Notes: generated by a model not told the origin, from the sequence alone. A stretch of DNA of 64,000 nucleotides from Flavobacterium saccharophilum (GCF_900142735.1 NZ_FRBY01000004.1:496001-560000); one strand, 5' to 3'; shown: positions 28,560 through 37,271, numbered from the stretch's first letter. Numbers and translations are program-made.

Positions 28560-28643
28560 CTTATTTCTGAACATTGACACTTGTTTTTTAGTTAATCAGT
28601 GTTTCTGATGGCTAAAAAGGCTTTTAACGAAAATCGTAACTAT

Positions 28644-29612
28644 TTAATTTTGCTTAATAAAAGTTAGCGGTTGATCGTAATTAGCAATTGCGGTTAATGC
28701 ATTATAAATGTATTTGCTAACTAAAATGCCTCCTTCACTGTTAATTAAAGCAGTGTCATCTTCTGGCGTATGATATTGAGGATGACCTCCTGTGTGTAAG
28801 CCTATTGCTGAGATGTCATTTTTATAAAAAGTAACGTGATCCGAACCACCTACATCTCCGGCAAAAACAATTGGATTTAATCCGCTGCCTTCACCTAGTT
28901 TTTTCATTAGTTCTACACCGCCTGGAAAGGTTCCGGCACCGCCCATATAAAGTTCTTTTTTATCGTTTAAACGACCGACCATATCCATGTTGATCATTAC
29001 TTTTACGGCATTTTTAGCTATCGGAAGATGGTTAACAAAATACTTTGAACCCAATAAACCTTCTTCTTCGGCGCTAAAAGAAATGAAAATAATACTTCTT
29101 TTGGGTGCCGTTTTATTGTGATGAAATTCTTCTAAAATAGATAAAAGAGCCGAAACTCCCGAAGCATTATCATCTGCTCCATTATGAATGGCAAGGGTAT
29201 CTTTTTTCTTGCTGCCGGAACCTTTTCCGCCCCAGCCCCAATGATCATAATGTGCTCCAATTACGATGTATTCTTTCTTTAGATTTTCATCAGAACCTTC
29301 AATATAACCTACAACATTTTGAGTCGATACACTATCCGATTTCATTTTGTTGATATCGGGTTTTATGAAGATTTTAAAAGGCTGAAAGTAGTTGTCGTTA
29401 AATTTTTTCAAGCCATATTTTTTAAAATATTTCCTGATGTAAGCCGCTGCTTCGTTATTGCCTTTCGTTCCGGCAAGACGCCCTTCTAATTTATCTGAAG
29501 CTAAATAAGTATCGTGTTTAAGAAATGTTTCAGATGAAAATGTTGATTGCGCGGTTCCCTTTTCAGTGGCAATAAAAGCGACAACAGAAAGGAAAAGAGT
29601 TTTTTTAAACAT
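28644..29612 (-). CDS. M28-family secreted zinc aminopeptidase
   Basis: The likely start is the ATG at 29612 (MFKKTLFLSVV), four codons inside a longer frame starting at 29624; it opens a Sec signal. The M28 two-zinc site is complete: His in GAHYDHWG, Asp in NGADDNASG, Glu-Glu in SAEEEGLLGS, Asp in NMDMVGR and a late His in YHTPEDD. The approximately 322-residue length matches single-domain bacterial M28 peptidases without a PA domain. It probably trims peptides in the periplasm. Its location between a SusCD unit and fucosidase/PNGase genes suggests it degrades the peptide part of glycopeptides, leaving GlcNAc-Asn for the glycosylasparaginase. That link is inference. Confidence 0.9.
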   Translation of the reverse strand: MFKKTLFLSVVAFIATEKGTAQSTFSSETFLKHDTYLASDKLEGRLAGTKGNNEAAAYIRKYFKKYGLKKFNDNYFQPFKIFIKPDINKMKSDSVSTQNVVGYIEGSDENLKKEYIVIGAHYDHWGWGGKGSGSKKKDTLAIHNGADDNASGVSALLSILEEFHHNKTAPKRSIIFISFSAEEEGLLGSKYFVNHLPIAKNAVKVMINMDMVGRLNDKKELYMGGAGTFPGGVELMKKLGEGSGLNPIVFAGDVGGSDHVTFYKNDISAIGLHTGGHPQYHTPEDDTALINSEGGILVSKYIYNALTAIANYDQPLTFIKQN

Positions 29613-29646
29613 GTAATTAATCATTAATTTATTGAAATAAAATAGA

Positions 29647-29675
29647 AACCCATAAGGTTTGGAATCTTATGGGTT
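29647..29675 (-). terminator. Hairpin between GH29 and M28 genes
   Basis: Arms AACCCATAAG (29647-29656) and CTTATGGGTT (29666-29675) form a 10-bp stem just after the GH29 stop. The T-run on the minus strand is weak, so it may attenuate rather than stop transcription into the M28 gene. Confidence 0.65.
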
Positions 29676-29682
29676 GTAAAAT

Positions 29683-31014
29683 TTATTGTATTTGCATTTC
29701 GATTATCGTATCGATTGTATCGATTTTGGTGCCATCCAGGTACACAAAAGTTCCTTCGGGTTGTTGTTTGAATTTCAGTTCTTTTTTACCGTCCATCAAA
29801 TAACATTTTTTAATTTTTTGTTTCATCTCAGGAATAAAAATATATTCGGCCTGTTTTGGTGTTTTTATAATGTGCGCAAACAATGTTTTGTCTTTCGCGG
29901 TAAATACCCCCCAATCTTGCTGCGGCATCACATTGCCTCTCGTTCCATAAATACTTTTCCCGTTTTTATCCATCCAAATGCCCATTTCTTTTAATGTTTC
30001 AACAAATTCCGGCTGAATCGAACCATCCGCCATTGGACCAACATTCAAAAGAAAATTAGCATTTAGACTTGCAGCATTAATCATGTAATGCAATAAATCT
30101 TTAGTCGATTTGTATTTTCTGTCGTTGATATCAAAACCCCATGAATTGTTCATCGTTTCGCAGGTTTCCAAAGGCAGTTGAGAAACAGATTGTCCTCCAA
30201 ATCCAGTTGTATTTCCACCAGGAAGATCTTTTTCAAAGGCTTGAAAATCTTCTCCTTGTATAGGTAACAGGTGATGATTGTTTGAAATCAGACAGTTAGG
30301 CTGAATAGAATGAATCAATTTGTAAATTTCATCATAATGCCAGTTTACTTTAGATGATAATGTTTTATCTGTATCGTTATCCAATTGATCCCAGTGTCCG
30401 TCAAACCAAATTCCGCCAATTTCTCCATAATTAGTTAGTATTTCAGTTAATTGCCCTTTCATAAAACGAATATAACTTTCCCAATCACTTTTGGCAGTTC
30501 TGCCTGTTCCTTTTCCAGTTTTACCTGTTTCGTATTGATAATCGGTTCGTGTCCAGTCTAAAAGAGAATAATAACAGAATAATTTGATTCCTTCTTTGTG
30601 ACATTCATCGGCCAATTCTTTTAATAAATCTCTTTTGAAATGTGTATTTGTAATTTTCCAATCGGATAATTTAGTGTCAAAATTGCTAAAACCGTCATGG
30701 TGACGTGTAGTAAAAGTGATGTACTTCATTCCGGCGGCTTTCGCAATGCCAACCCATTTTTTTGCATCAAAATTCTGCGGATTAAAAACATTTATTAGTC
30801 TTCCGTATTCTGTTACTTTGATGTTATCGTTATTCATGATCCATTCTCCATTACCAAGAACACTATAAGGGCCAAAGTGAATGAACATCCCGAATTTATC
30901 ATCCTGAAATTCTTTTCTGTTTTTAAGATTTCCTTCAGTAGGAGTGTAGGTTTGTGCTAACATTGTGATACAACTCATCGAGAAGAATAGCAGACAAAGT
31001 GTGGTTTTTTTCAT
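29683..31014 (-). CDS. GH29 alpha-L-fucosidase (fourth)
   Basis: This 443-residue protein has a signal ending near ITMLAQ. GH29 marks are KFGMFIHFGPYSVLG, TTRHHDGFSNFD, the nucleophile in GIWFDGHW (Asp205), and NFLLNVGPMADG. It is a compact enzyme with a short C-terminal beta domain. It lies 107 bases downstream of the PNGase F-like gene on the same strand, and an AAACGTTT-type site sits 29 bases upstream of its ATG, so it may have its own promoter. Being next to a PNGase, core-fucose removal (alpha-1,3 or alpha-1,6) is an attractive guess, but it is not shown by the sequence. Confidence 0.93.
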   Translation of the reverse strand: MKKTTLCLLFFSMSCITMLAQTYTPTEGNLKNRKEFQDDKFGMFIHFGPYSVLGNGEWIMNNDNIKVTEYGRLINVFNPQNFDAKKWVGIAKAAGMKYITFTTRHHDGFSNFDTKLSDWKITNTHFKRDLLKELADECHKEGIKLFCYYSLLDWTRTDYQYETGKTGKGTGRTAKSDWESYIRFMKGQLTEILTNYGEIGGIWFDGHWDQLDNDTDKTLSSKVNWHYDEIYKLIHSIQPNCLISNNHHLLPIQGEDFQAFEKDLPGGNTTGFGGQSVSQLPLETCETMNNSWGFDINDRKYKSTKDLLHYMINAASLNANFLLNVGPMADGSIQPEFVETLKEMGIWMDKNGKSIYGTRGNVMPQQDWGVFTAKDKTLFAHIIKTPKQAEYIFIPEMKQKIKKCYLMDGKKELKFKQQPEGTFVYLDGTKIDTIDTIIEMQIQ

Positions 31015-31040
31015 GTTTTTTTTAGTTAGATGGTTTGATA

Positions 31041-31060
31041 GTAAACGTTTTTATCGTTTT
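31041..31060 (-). promoter_or_regulatory. Operator-like site before GH29
   Basis: GTAAACGTTTTTATCGTTTT contains the palindrome AAACGTTT (31043-31050) and a second CGTTTT half-site 6 bases later. The layout resembles the paired sites at 22803-22830. It lies 27-46 bases upstream of the GH29 ATG. Confidence 0.4.
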
Positions 31061-31121
31061 TGAAATTTAAAAATATAAAGCCTTAAATAGTAAGTCGATA
31101 TTATCTAAATTTAATTATCAA

Positions 31122-32795
31122 TTACCTTTCTCCAACCAAAAATCCGGATACATTCCATGCGCTGCTACTTGTTCCTTCTGGTTTTCCAAGTGGAATTGAT
31201 ACACGAATCGTGTGTTTTCCCGGTGAAAGATTTCCTAAATCTATCAAATTTGGATTGGTTGTAGTTCCCGGACACCAGTTCGAACGACTTAAATCAGATG
31301 AAGATAATCCGCTGCCAAAATTTCCTGAAGCCGGATTACTCAATCGGTATGAACCGCAATCGGTACGCCATGGTGTGAAAGCAAAGACTTCTTTTCCGTC
31401 TATAAGAATAGTATTTTTTTTCTGTAGAAATTCGTCACCATTTTCCCAGCCTCCATGGCCGGTTGTGGTGTAACTCAATTTGAAATTTTTATAACCTTCC
31501 GGCACTTCAAAAGTCATTTCCAGGCCCTTTTCATTATCAAACATGGTGGCATAATCTTGTCCTGCCATTTCCATAACATTGAGCGTGTTGAAAAGAGGTA
31601 AAATAAAATCACCTTTTGGGTTGTTGTCCTCGCCTTCATGAATCGAAATATTCAAACTGGCTTTGTGTCCACCGGCGTCGTAATTCCCAATAAACATTCC
31701 GATATATACTTCCTGATTACTCAATTTTGGCTGTAATAATGAAATATCCTGACGATAAAAAACGCTATCCTGCCAAACCTTATTTTTCAATTGCAAGTAG
31801 TTAAAATGCTTCACCCCAAAAGGAGTAAAGAAACGCATCAATTCTAACAATGGTGTATAATCTTCTGTTGCTACAACACCCTGATATTTTTTGCCATTTC
31901 CATTTTCATAAACAGGTAATGTGTTAACTCCGTTTTTTAATCCGTCCAAAAACGAACTTTTCTTATCCATCGGAATCATAAAAACCGAACCGGTTCTGTC
32001 GTACGCATCGCCATTGGATTGTTGTGTGACATCAACATAAATGGAACTTCCTTTTTTAATTTCCGGAAATTTTACTTTTCGAACAATTACGGTCCCGCTT
32101 GCGTATCTAAAAATGCTGTCGTTTGATTTTGCATCAGCAACAAAATGAATTTGTTCTTTGTTGAAAACGGGTATGTTTACAAAACGGCTTTTCCATAAAA
32201 GATCTTTATAGGTTAATTGATCTACTTCAGGAACCTTTGGAAGAGTCAAAATGGTAGGTATCGTTTTTAAATTCTCAATTTTTGTGGCGGTCAAAGAACT
32301 GTTCCCGTTGCGAATGGTCTCCAAAACTAAACCTAAATCTTGCCCAAGAACACCTGGTCCTCCTTTTAGTCCTAATTCATTAGTGTACCAAATCTCAATT
32401 TTATTTGAGTTCACTGTAGTTATTGCTTTTTTACAGGTGAAATTCAGGATTTTTTTGGTTTCATCTGTGAATTCAAATTTTTGTTTCCCTAATGCTTCAG
32501 CGTCATGATTTAGGATTAATTTACCTGCTTTTAGATGTGCTAATTGCGAAATAGTCTTAGAGTCAAAAGCCACAAAAGTCTGTTCGAAAGGAAAATTTGC
32601 TTTTTGTTGTATGATTTTATCGGTTGTAATCAAACTCAAATCTTTAGAAGCAAATAAAAATAACGGATCCTGATTTGGAATTATTTTTCCGTTAGAACTT
32701 CTTTGGTACGTAACTTTAATTGCTTTAGTCGTTTTCTGTGCAAAAGTCAAAGAGATAAGACAAAACGCAAAGGATGTAAATAAAATTTTCTTCAT
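31122..32795 (-). CDS. PNGase F-type peptide-N-glycosidase with extra N-terminal domain
   Basis: The ATG at 32795 opens a Sec signal (MKKILFTSFAF, ending LTFAQ); a TTG at 32828 is unlikely. The protein has 557 residues. The C-terminal portion (about 225-557) is PNGase F: GDAYDRTGSVF (Asp266 as probable catalytic acid), TTGHGGWENGDEF (Glu455), FTPWRTDCGSYR, and GLSSSDLSRSNWCPG, ending in the second jelly-roll. The enzyme hydrolyses the GlcNAc-Asn amide and frees whole N-glycans. Classical PNGase F is about 354 residues as precursor. Here residues 22-190 form an added domain with a pattern like the GLPGLI/Porph_ging family (KKILNFTCKKA, KIEIWYTNELG). The strong operator at 32833 precedes it. 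Confidence 0.92.
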   Translation of the reverse strand: MKKILFTSFAFCLISLTFAQKTTKAIKVTYQRSSNGKIIPNQDPLFLFASKDLSLITTDKIIQQKANFPFEQTFVAFDSKTISQLAHLKAGKLILNHDAEALGKQKFEFTDETKKILNFTCKKAITTVNSNKIEIWYTNELGLKGGPGVLGQDLGLVLETIRNGNSSLTATKIENLKTIPTILTLPKVPEVDQLTYKDLLWKSRFVNIPVFNKEQIHFVADAKSNDSIFRYASGTVIVRKVKFPEIKKGSSIYVDVTQQSNGDAYDRTGSVFMIPMDKKSSFLDGLKNGVNTLPVYENGNGKKYQGVVATEDYTPLLELMRFFTPFGVKHFNYLQLKNKVWQDSVFYRQDISLLQPKLSNQEVYIGMFIGNYDAGGHKASLNISIHEGEDNNPKGDFILPLFNTLNVMEMAGQDYATMFDNEKGLEMTFEVPEGYKNFKLSYTTTGHGGWENGDEFLQKKNTILIDGKEVFAFTPWRTDCGSYRLSNPASGNFGSGLSSSDLSRSNWCPGTTTNPNLIDLGNLSPGKHTIRVSIPLGKPEGTSSSAWNVSGFLVGER

Positions 32796-32832
32796 GTTAT
32801 GATTTTGGTTGTTTAAGCGGATAATCAATTTT

Positions 32833-32846
32833 ACTAAATCGATTTA
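32833..32846 (-). promoter_or_regulatory. Operator in the PNGase promoter
   Basis: ACTAAATCGATTTA lies 38-51 bases upstream of the PNGase ATG. Its flanks match the site at 11692 over about 29 bases. On the minus strand it falls between a TTTG and a minus-7-like TAAAATTG spaced 22 bases apart, so a bound regulator would block the promoter. Confidence 0.7.
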
Positions 32847-33040
32847 ATAAAAAAACAAATAAAAAACCGGCATTATTAAGTTTTGGTATTAAATAATTGG
32901 GAAATGCAATTGATTATGAGATGGTTTTATAGAAAGCTAAGATAGAAAATTTTGAATTGTAATAGGGAACATACTATTTCTTTTTTGAGATAAATATATT
33001 GATTTGTACTTCATGGGTTGATAATCAGTTATTTTGCTAT

Positions 33041-33054
33041 ATCGTTTTAGTAAA
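33041..33054 (-). promoter_or_regulatory. Operator half-site upstream of GntR
   Basis: ATCGTTTTAGTAAA on the plus strand reads TTTACTAAAACGAT on the minus strand, one good half of the operator family. It lies in the divergent region between PNGase and GntR and may serve GntR autoregulation. Confidence 0.4.
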
Positions 33055-33122
33055 AATGGTTTCGTTTATGAATCAGTTATTTACATTTTTACAAAAATAT
33101 TTTTTTGTTCGAATAAAAAAAC

Positions 33123-33130
33123 TACTTTTG
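33123..33130 (+). promoter_or_regulatory. Putative minus-7 box of GntR
   Basis: TACTTTTG matches TAnnTTTG, with a TTTG at 33104-33107, slightly closer than usual. A start of transcription near 33137 would place the first ATG (33135) outside the message and favour the ATG at 33147. Confidence 0.4.
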
Positions 33131-33134
33131 GAGT

Positions 33135-33887
33135 ATGTATGAACATATGAACAAAATACCGTTATTAGATCACGACAGTAAAATTCCGTTGCACAAACAA
33201 GTGGAGGAATTATTACGTGAACTAATCAAACATCCCGATTTTAAGGATGGGGAGTTATTTCCGAAAGAAGTTGATTTGGCGAAACGTTGGGGAATTTCCC
33301 GTAACACATTGCGTCAGGCAATTGCTATTTTGGTAAATGAAAAATTACTAGTCAGAAAAAAAGGCTCGGGAACAAGAGTTTCTCAAAACAGAATTACAAC
33401 CAATCTGAACAATTGGATGAGTTTTACGCACGAGATGGAGGATATGGGACTGGAATTTAAAAACCTTTCATTGCATGCAGAAATGGTTCCGGCTACGGCC
33501 AAAATAGCCAAGCATTTGCAAATTAATGAAGGCGATGAAGTACTGCTTTTACAGCGTACCAGAAGTATAGACGACAGTCCGATGGTCTATTTTGAATCTT
33601 ATTTTCATCCTAGAATTGGTCTTTCAATTGATGAAAATTTTGAGACTCCATTGTATGAAATTCTGGGTAATAAGTATAATGTGGTTCCGGTATACTCGCA
33701 GGAAGAACTTAAAGCCATTGCTGCTGGTAAACGAATCGCAGGTCTTTTGAAGATTGAAAAAGAGCAGCCTGTTCTGGAAAGAAAAAGGGTAGTACTTGAC
33801 ACTGCGAGAAAACCTATCGAATATAATATTTGTTATTACAGAAACGACTGGTTCACCTACACTATTGAAATCAAACGCACGATTTAA
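33135..33887 (+). CDS. GntR-family regulator with UTRA ligand domain
   Basis: This protein of 246-250 residues begins at 33135 or, more likely, at the ATG 33147 (MNKIPLLDHDSKIPL). The winged helix covers about residues 15-80 and shows LFPKEVDLAKRWGISRNTLRQAIAIL and RKKGSGTRVS. The UTRA effector domain (about 95-245) has LLLQRTRSIDDSPMVYFESYF, EELKAIAAGKRIAGLL and PIEYNICYYRNDWFTYTIEI. UTRA regulators usually bind phosphosugars or amino-sugar phosphates. It is divergent from the PNGase gene and heads the mannose isomerase-transporter-mannosidase set, so mannose-6-phosphate or GlcNAc-6-phosphate is a sensible ligand guess. It is the best candidate in the window for a regulator of the shared operators, though the central CG is more LacI-like. 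Confidence 0.93.
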   Translation: MYEHMNKIPLLDHDSKIPLHKQVEELLRELIKHPDFKDGELFPKEVDLAKRWGISRNTLRQAIAILVNEKLLVRKKGSGTRVSQNRITTNLNNWMSFTHEMEDMGLEFKNLSLHAEMVPATAKIAKHLQINEGDEVLLLQRTRSIDDSPMVYFESYFHPRIGLSIDENFETPLYEILGNKYNVVPVYSQEELKAIAAGKRIAGLLKIEKEQPVLERKRVVLDTARKPIEYNICYYRNDWFTYTIEIKRTI

Positions 33888-33906
33888 TAAAATGATTCAT
33901 TAGATT

Positions 33907-33922
33907 AAATCAAATTTGATTT
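33907..33922. promoter_or_regulatory. 16-bp perfect palindrome between GntR and isomerase
   Basis: AAATCAAATTTGATTT followed by a T-run lies 37 bases before the isomerase ATG. It could be an operator or a weak terminator; no other exact copy was noticed. Confidence 0.35.
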
Positions 33923-33958
33923 TTTTAAGACGATCATTTCAGAAAACACAAATTATAA

Positions 33959-35740
33959 ATGGAGCAAATAATTCAGACACAAAGAAAAACTTCGCAGCCT
34001 TTATTGCCTATAAATGCAACGGTTAAAACAAATACGGAATACAATGTTTTCCCTTCTTTTAGTACCAATTCTGAAATTTTCACCGGATTCAGATCGTTGG
34101 CAAATACGATTTGTAAAGAGAAAGTACTTGTTATTGATGGATTTGGCGGCGTACTGTGGGAAAAGTTTAAAGAGCATTTGAATGCGGTTTTAATGGAAAA
34201 AGATCGAAATGTTCTTTGGTATAATATTGATTCCTGTTTGAAATTATCTGCAGAAATAGACCAATTGATTAAGCCAAATATGAATGGAGATGATCCCGTT
34301 TTTGGAAAAAGATATTTAGGTGAACTTTCTGATTTTTTCGATAAGGAAAAATTGAGTTTACTGCAACCAGATACTACTGCAGATATTTGTATTGTCTACG
34401 GAACAGGGGCTTCTCTTGCGAATTGGAACGGAAAGTTGATTTATGTTGATGTTCCTAAAAATGAAATTCAATACAGAATGCGAGCGTCTTCGGTTAAAAA
34501 TATAGGTTGTACCAATACTTTAGCCTACACTCAAATTTACAAAAGACTTTATTTTGTTGAATGGCCGGTTTTAAACGCACACAAAGCATCGTTACTGCCA
34601 AAAATAGATTTTATTGTAGATGAACAGCGTATCAATGAAATTACCTGGATGCAGGGAAGTGATTTTAGAAGCGCATTAGATTTGATGCTCGAAAGTCCAT
34701 TACGTGCCCGTCCTTGGTTTGAAGCCGGAGTTTGGGGCGGTCAATGGATGAAAGAGCATATTAATGATTTGAATCAGGAAGAAGTAAATTATGCCTGGTC
34801 TTTTGAATTAATAACTCCTGAAAACGGAGTTGTTTTGGAAGGAAATAATAATTTACTGGAAGTTTCTTTTGATTTTTTGATGTTTCAGGACAACAAGAAA
34901 GTATTAGGAAAAGCGGCTGCCCGTTTTGGAAATGATTTTCCGATTCGTTTTGACTACCTCGATACTTTCGACGGAGGAAATCTTTCGGTGCAATGTCATC
35001 CGAGACCGGAATATATCACATCCAATTTTGGCGAAAAATTCACTCAGGATGAAACCTATTATATTTTAGATTGTACTGATGATGCTGATGTTTATCTGGG
35101 ATTTACAGAGGATATCAATCCAGAAGAATTTAAAAATGCTTTGATCGAATCGCAAGAGAAATCAGAAGCTATAGATATTGAAAAATATGTATTAAAACAC
35201 AAAGCTAAAAAACATGATTTATTTCTGATTCCAAACGGTACTATTCATGCATCAGGGATTAATAATATGGTTTTAGAAATAAGTAGCACACCTTATATTT
35301 TTACTTTTAAAATGTACGATTGGGTTCGCCCGGGATTGGACGGAAAACCGCGTCCGATCAATTTAGAACATGGTTTTAATAACGTTTATTTTGACAGAAA
35401 AGGAGAAAGAATTGTAGAAGAATTCATTTCAAAACAAAAGGTTGTAAAAGAATTTGAAAACGGTAGAAAAGTGAGTTTGCCTACGCATGAAGATCATTTT
35501 TATGCCGTAGATCGTTACGAATTTACAGGCGAAATCGAAATTGAAACGCTTGGACAATGTCATATCTGTATGTTGGTAGAAGGCGATATGGCTGAAGTAA
35601 GCGCAGGAGAAAATACTCAAAAATTCAAATATGCCGAAACTTTTGTAATTCCGGCCAATGTCCCGAAATACAAAATCACTCACAAAAGCGATAAAAAAGC
35701 ATTTGTAGTGGTTTCGTATGTAAAAGATAGCTGGTGTTAA
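33959..35740 (+). CDS. manA: Mannose-6-phosphate isomerase class I fused to a degenerate P-loop-like domain
   Basis: Type I mannose-6-phosphate isomerase converts mannose-6-phosphate to fructose-6-phosphate. The cupin domain spans about residues 225-593, with the zinc-site pattern QCHP (Gln345, His347), Glu365 in DETYYIL and His430 in IPNGTIHASG. In front of it lies a domain (about 40-220) resembling a uridine kinase-type P-loop fold: VLVIDGFGGVLWEKFKEHL at the Walker A position, but without GK[ST], and IYVDVPKNEIQYRMR like the kinase lid region. Total length 593 is far above the usual 300-420 of manA proteins. It has no signal, so it is cytosolic. It lies between GntR and a sugar transporter. 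Isomerase role is firm; N-domain role is unknown. Confidence 0.88.
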   Translation: MEQIIQTQRKTSQPLLPINATVKTNTEYNVFPSFSTNSEIFTGFRSLANTICKEKVLVIDGFGGVLWEKFKEHLNAVLMEKDRNVLWYNIDSCLKLSAEIDQLIKPNMNGDDPVFGKRYLGELSDFFDKEKLSLLQPDTTADICIVYGTGASLANWNGKLIYVDVPKNEIQYRMRASSVKNIGCTNTLAYTQIYKRLYFVEWPVLNAHKASLLPKIDFIVDEQRINEITWMQGSDFRSALDLMLESPLRARPWFEAGVWGGQWMKEHINDLNQEEVNYAWSFELITPENGVVLEGNNNLLEVSFDFLMFQDNKKVLGKAAARFGNDFPIRFDYLDTFDGGNLSVQCHPRPEYITSNFGEKFTQDETYYILDCTDDADVYLGFTEDINPEEFKNALIESQEKSEAIDIEKYVLKHKAKKHDLFLIPNGTIHASGINNMVLEISSTPYIFTFKMYDWVRPGLDGKPRPINLEHGFNNVYFDRKGERIVEEFISKQKVVKEFENGRKVSLPTHEDHFYAVDRYEFTGEIEIETLGQCHICMLVEGDMAEVSAGENTQKFKYAETFVIPANVPKYKITHKSDKKAFVVVSYVKDSWC

Positions 35741-35746
35741 AACCAT

Positions 35747-35787
35747 AGAGCAATAGATTAAAATGAACCACCATTATTGCTCTTTTA
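35747..35787 (+). terminator. Hairpin terminator after the isomerase
   Basis: Arms AGAGCAATA (35747-35755) and TATTGCTCT (35775-35783) with following T residues lie between the isomerase and the transporter. A longer reading of the transporter starting at 35763 would begin inside this hairpin, favouring the ATG at 35832. Confidence 0.65.
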
Positions 35788-35831
35788 CTATTACTATTAA
35801 AAATGATTTCTATCAAGAACCAAAAACTATT

Positions 35832-37256
35832 ATGAAAACAAAAGGAACAAAATATTTTATATTTCTCATAACGCTTATTGCAGCGCTAGGAGGTTTTTTA
35901 TTCGGATTTGATATGGCGGTTGTAAGCGGAATTATCGAGCCATTAAAATTACAATACGGATTATCAGCTGCGCAGGAAGGTTTATTTGTTTCTTGTGCTT
36001 TATTAGGTTGTATTGTTGGTGTAGGTTTTTCAGGTTATCTCAGTGATAAAATCGGAAGAAAAAAAGTATTGGCTATCTCAGCCGTATTATTTTTAATCAG
36101 TGCCATTGGTTTTGCTTTTTCGGAGGCTTACCCAATATTGATTTTATTTCGTGTTTTGGCAGGTATGGGGGTTGGTGTAGCCTCGAATGTGTCTCCGCTT
36201 TATATCTCAGAAGTTGCTCCTTCGCATAAGCGTGGACAGTTAGTAGTGTTTTACCAACTTGCCATAACCATTGGAATTTTGGCTGCTTATATCAGTAATT
36301 TATTTTTACAAAGATATGCTTCTTCACATGCAGGAATGGGGAATGGTTTGCTGCATTGGTTGTTTGTAGAAAATGTTTGGCGCGGGATGTTTCTCGTTGG
36401 TGTTATTCCGGCAGCAGCATTCTGTCTGTTGTTAATGATAGTTCCGGAAAGTCCGCGTTGGTTGGTACAATACGGAAAAAATGAAGAAGCCTTAGGTATT
36501 CTTACTAAAATAAATGGAGCAGAAACAGCACAATTAGAGTTGAACTCCATAAAAGAAATGGCTAGTCAAAAATCAGGAGGTTACAAAGAATTACTGCGTT
36601 TGCCTTTGCGTAAATTGTTGACATTGGCTATGGTACTTACTGCCTTGTCACAATTTAGCGGTATCAATGGGGTTATTTTTTACGGCCCTACTATTTTAAA
36701 ATCAGCTGGTATTGTTACGAGCGATGCCTTGTTTTATCAGGTGATATTAGGATCAGCAAATATGCTTTTCACATTTATAGCAATCTTTAAAGTGGATAGT
36801 TGGGGGCGCAGGCCTTTGTACTTAATAGGTTCTTTGTGTGCTGCTTTTGCATTGGCTTTAACTGGCTTTTGTTTCCTGATGAACATTACAGGCTGGTTCA
36901 TGTTATTTAGCATCATTTTATTCCTTTTATTCTTTGCCTTTTCACTTGGTCCATTAAAATTTGTGATTTCAACTGAAATATTCCCAACACATATCAGAGG
37001 AACGGCTTTGTCTATGTGCATCATGACCATGTGGGTTTCTGATTGGGTCGTGAACTTGTTGTTTCCTATGTTGAGAGACGGATTGGGAATTGCGGCTACC
37101 TTCTTTATTTTCTCTTTCTTCTGTATTCTCTCTTTTGTATATGCCAAAAAGAAATTATTTGAAACCAAAGGAAAAAGTTTAGAAGAAATCGAAAAAGCCT
37201 GGAATTTGGATTTGAAGGCGGAAAAGAAAGCAATGGAAACAAAAGTTGTCCATTAA
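35832..37256 (+). CDS. MFS sugar porter-family hexose:proton symporter
   Basis: The ATG at 35832 (MKTKGTKYFIF) starts directly before the first membrane helix; the frame extends to 35763 but that part lies in a terminator. The protein of about 474 residues has 12 predicted helices and the sugar porter signatures GFLFGFDMAVVSG, DKIGRKKVL, PESPRWLVQYGK, SQFSGINGVIFYGP and the second-half GRRPLYL, then FVISTEIFPTHIRG. It resembles XylE/GalP/GLUT-type inner-membrane transporters. Its place between mannose-6-phosphate isomerase and GH92 genes makes mannose the likely cargo, but the family takes many hexoses and pentoses. The GH92 lipoprotein gene starts 15 bases downstream, so they are co-transcribed. 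Confidence 0.92.
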   Translation: MKTKGTKYFIFLITLIAALGGFLFGFDMAVVSGIIEPLKLQYGLSAAQEGLFVSCALLGCIVGVGFSGYLSDKIGRKKVLAISAVLFLISAIGFAFSEAYPILILFRVLAGMGVGVASNVSPLYISEVAPSHKRGQLVVFYQLAITIGILAAYISNLFLQRYASSHAGMGNGLLHWLFVENVWRGMFLVGVIPAAAFCLLLMIVPESPRWLVQYGKNEEALGILTKINGAETAQLELNSIKEMASQKSGGYKELLRLPLRKLLTLAMVLTALSQFSGINGVIFYGPTILKSAGIVTSDALFYQVILGSANMLFTFIAIFKVDSWGRRPLYLIGSLCAAFALALTGFCFLMNITGWFMLFSIILFLLFFAFSLGPLKFVISTEIFPTHIRGTALSMCIMTMWVSDWVVNLLFPMLRDGLGIAATFFIFSFFCILSFVYAKKKLFETKGKSLEEIEKAWNLDLKAEKKAMETKVVH

Positions 37257-37271
37257 TATAAAATCATATCA

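Noticed and set aside
32796..32828. TTG start giving a longer PNGase
   Set aside because: The extension adds non-signal residues before a normal Sec signal and would bring the start to within a few bases of the operator; ATG at 32795 fits better.
35763..35831. Longer N-terminus for the MFS sugar porter
   Set aside because: It would begin within a terminator hairpin and adds 23 residues unlike family N-termini.
36737..37168. 143-codon minus-strand open frame inside the MFS transporter
   Set aside because: It is fully antisense to a clear transporter, has no recognisable domain, and its hydrophobic or basic character mirrors the codons of the sense gene.
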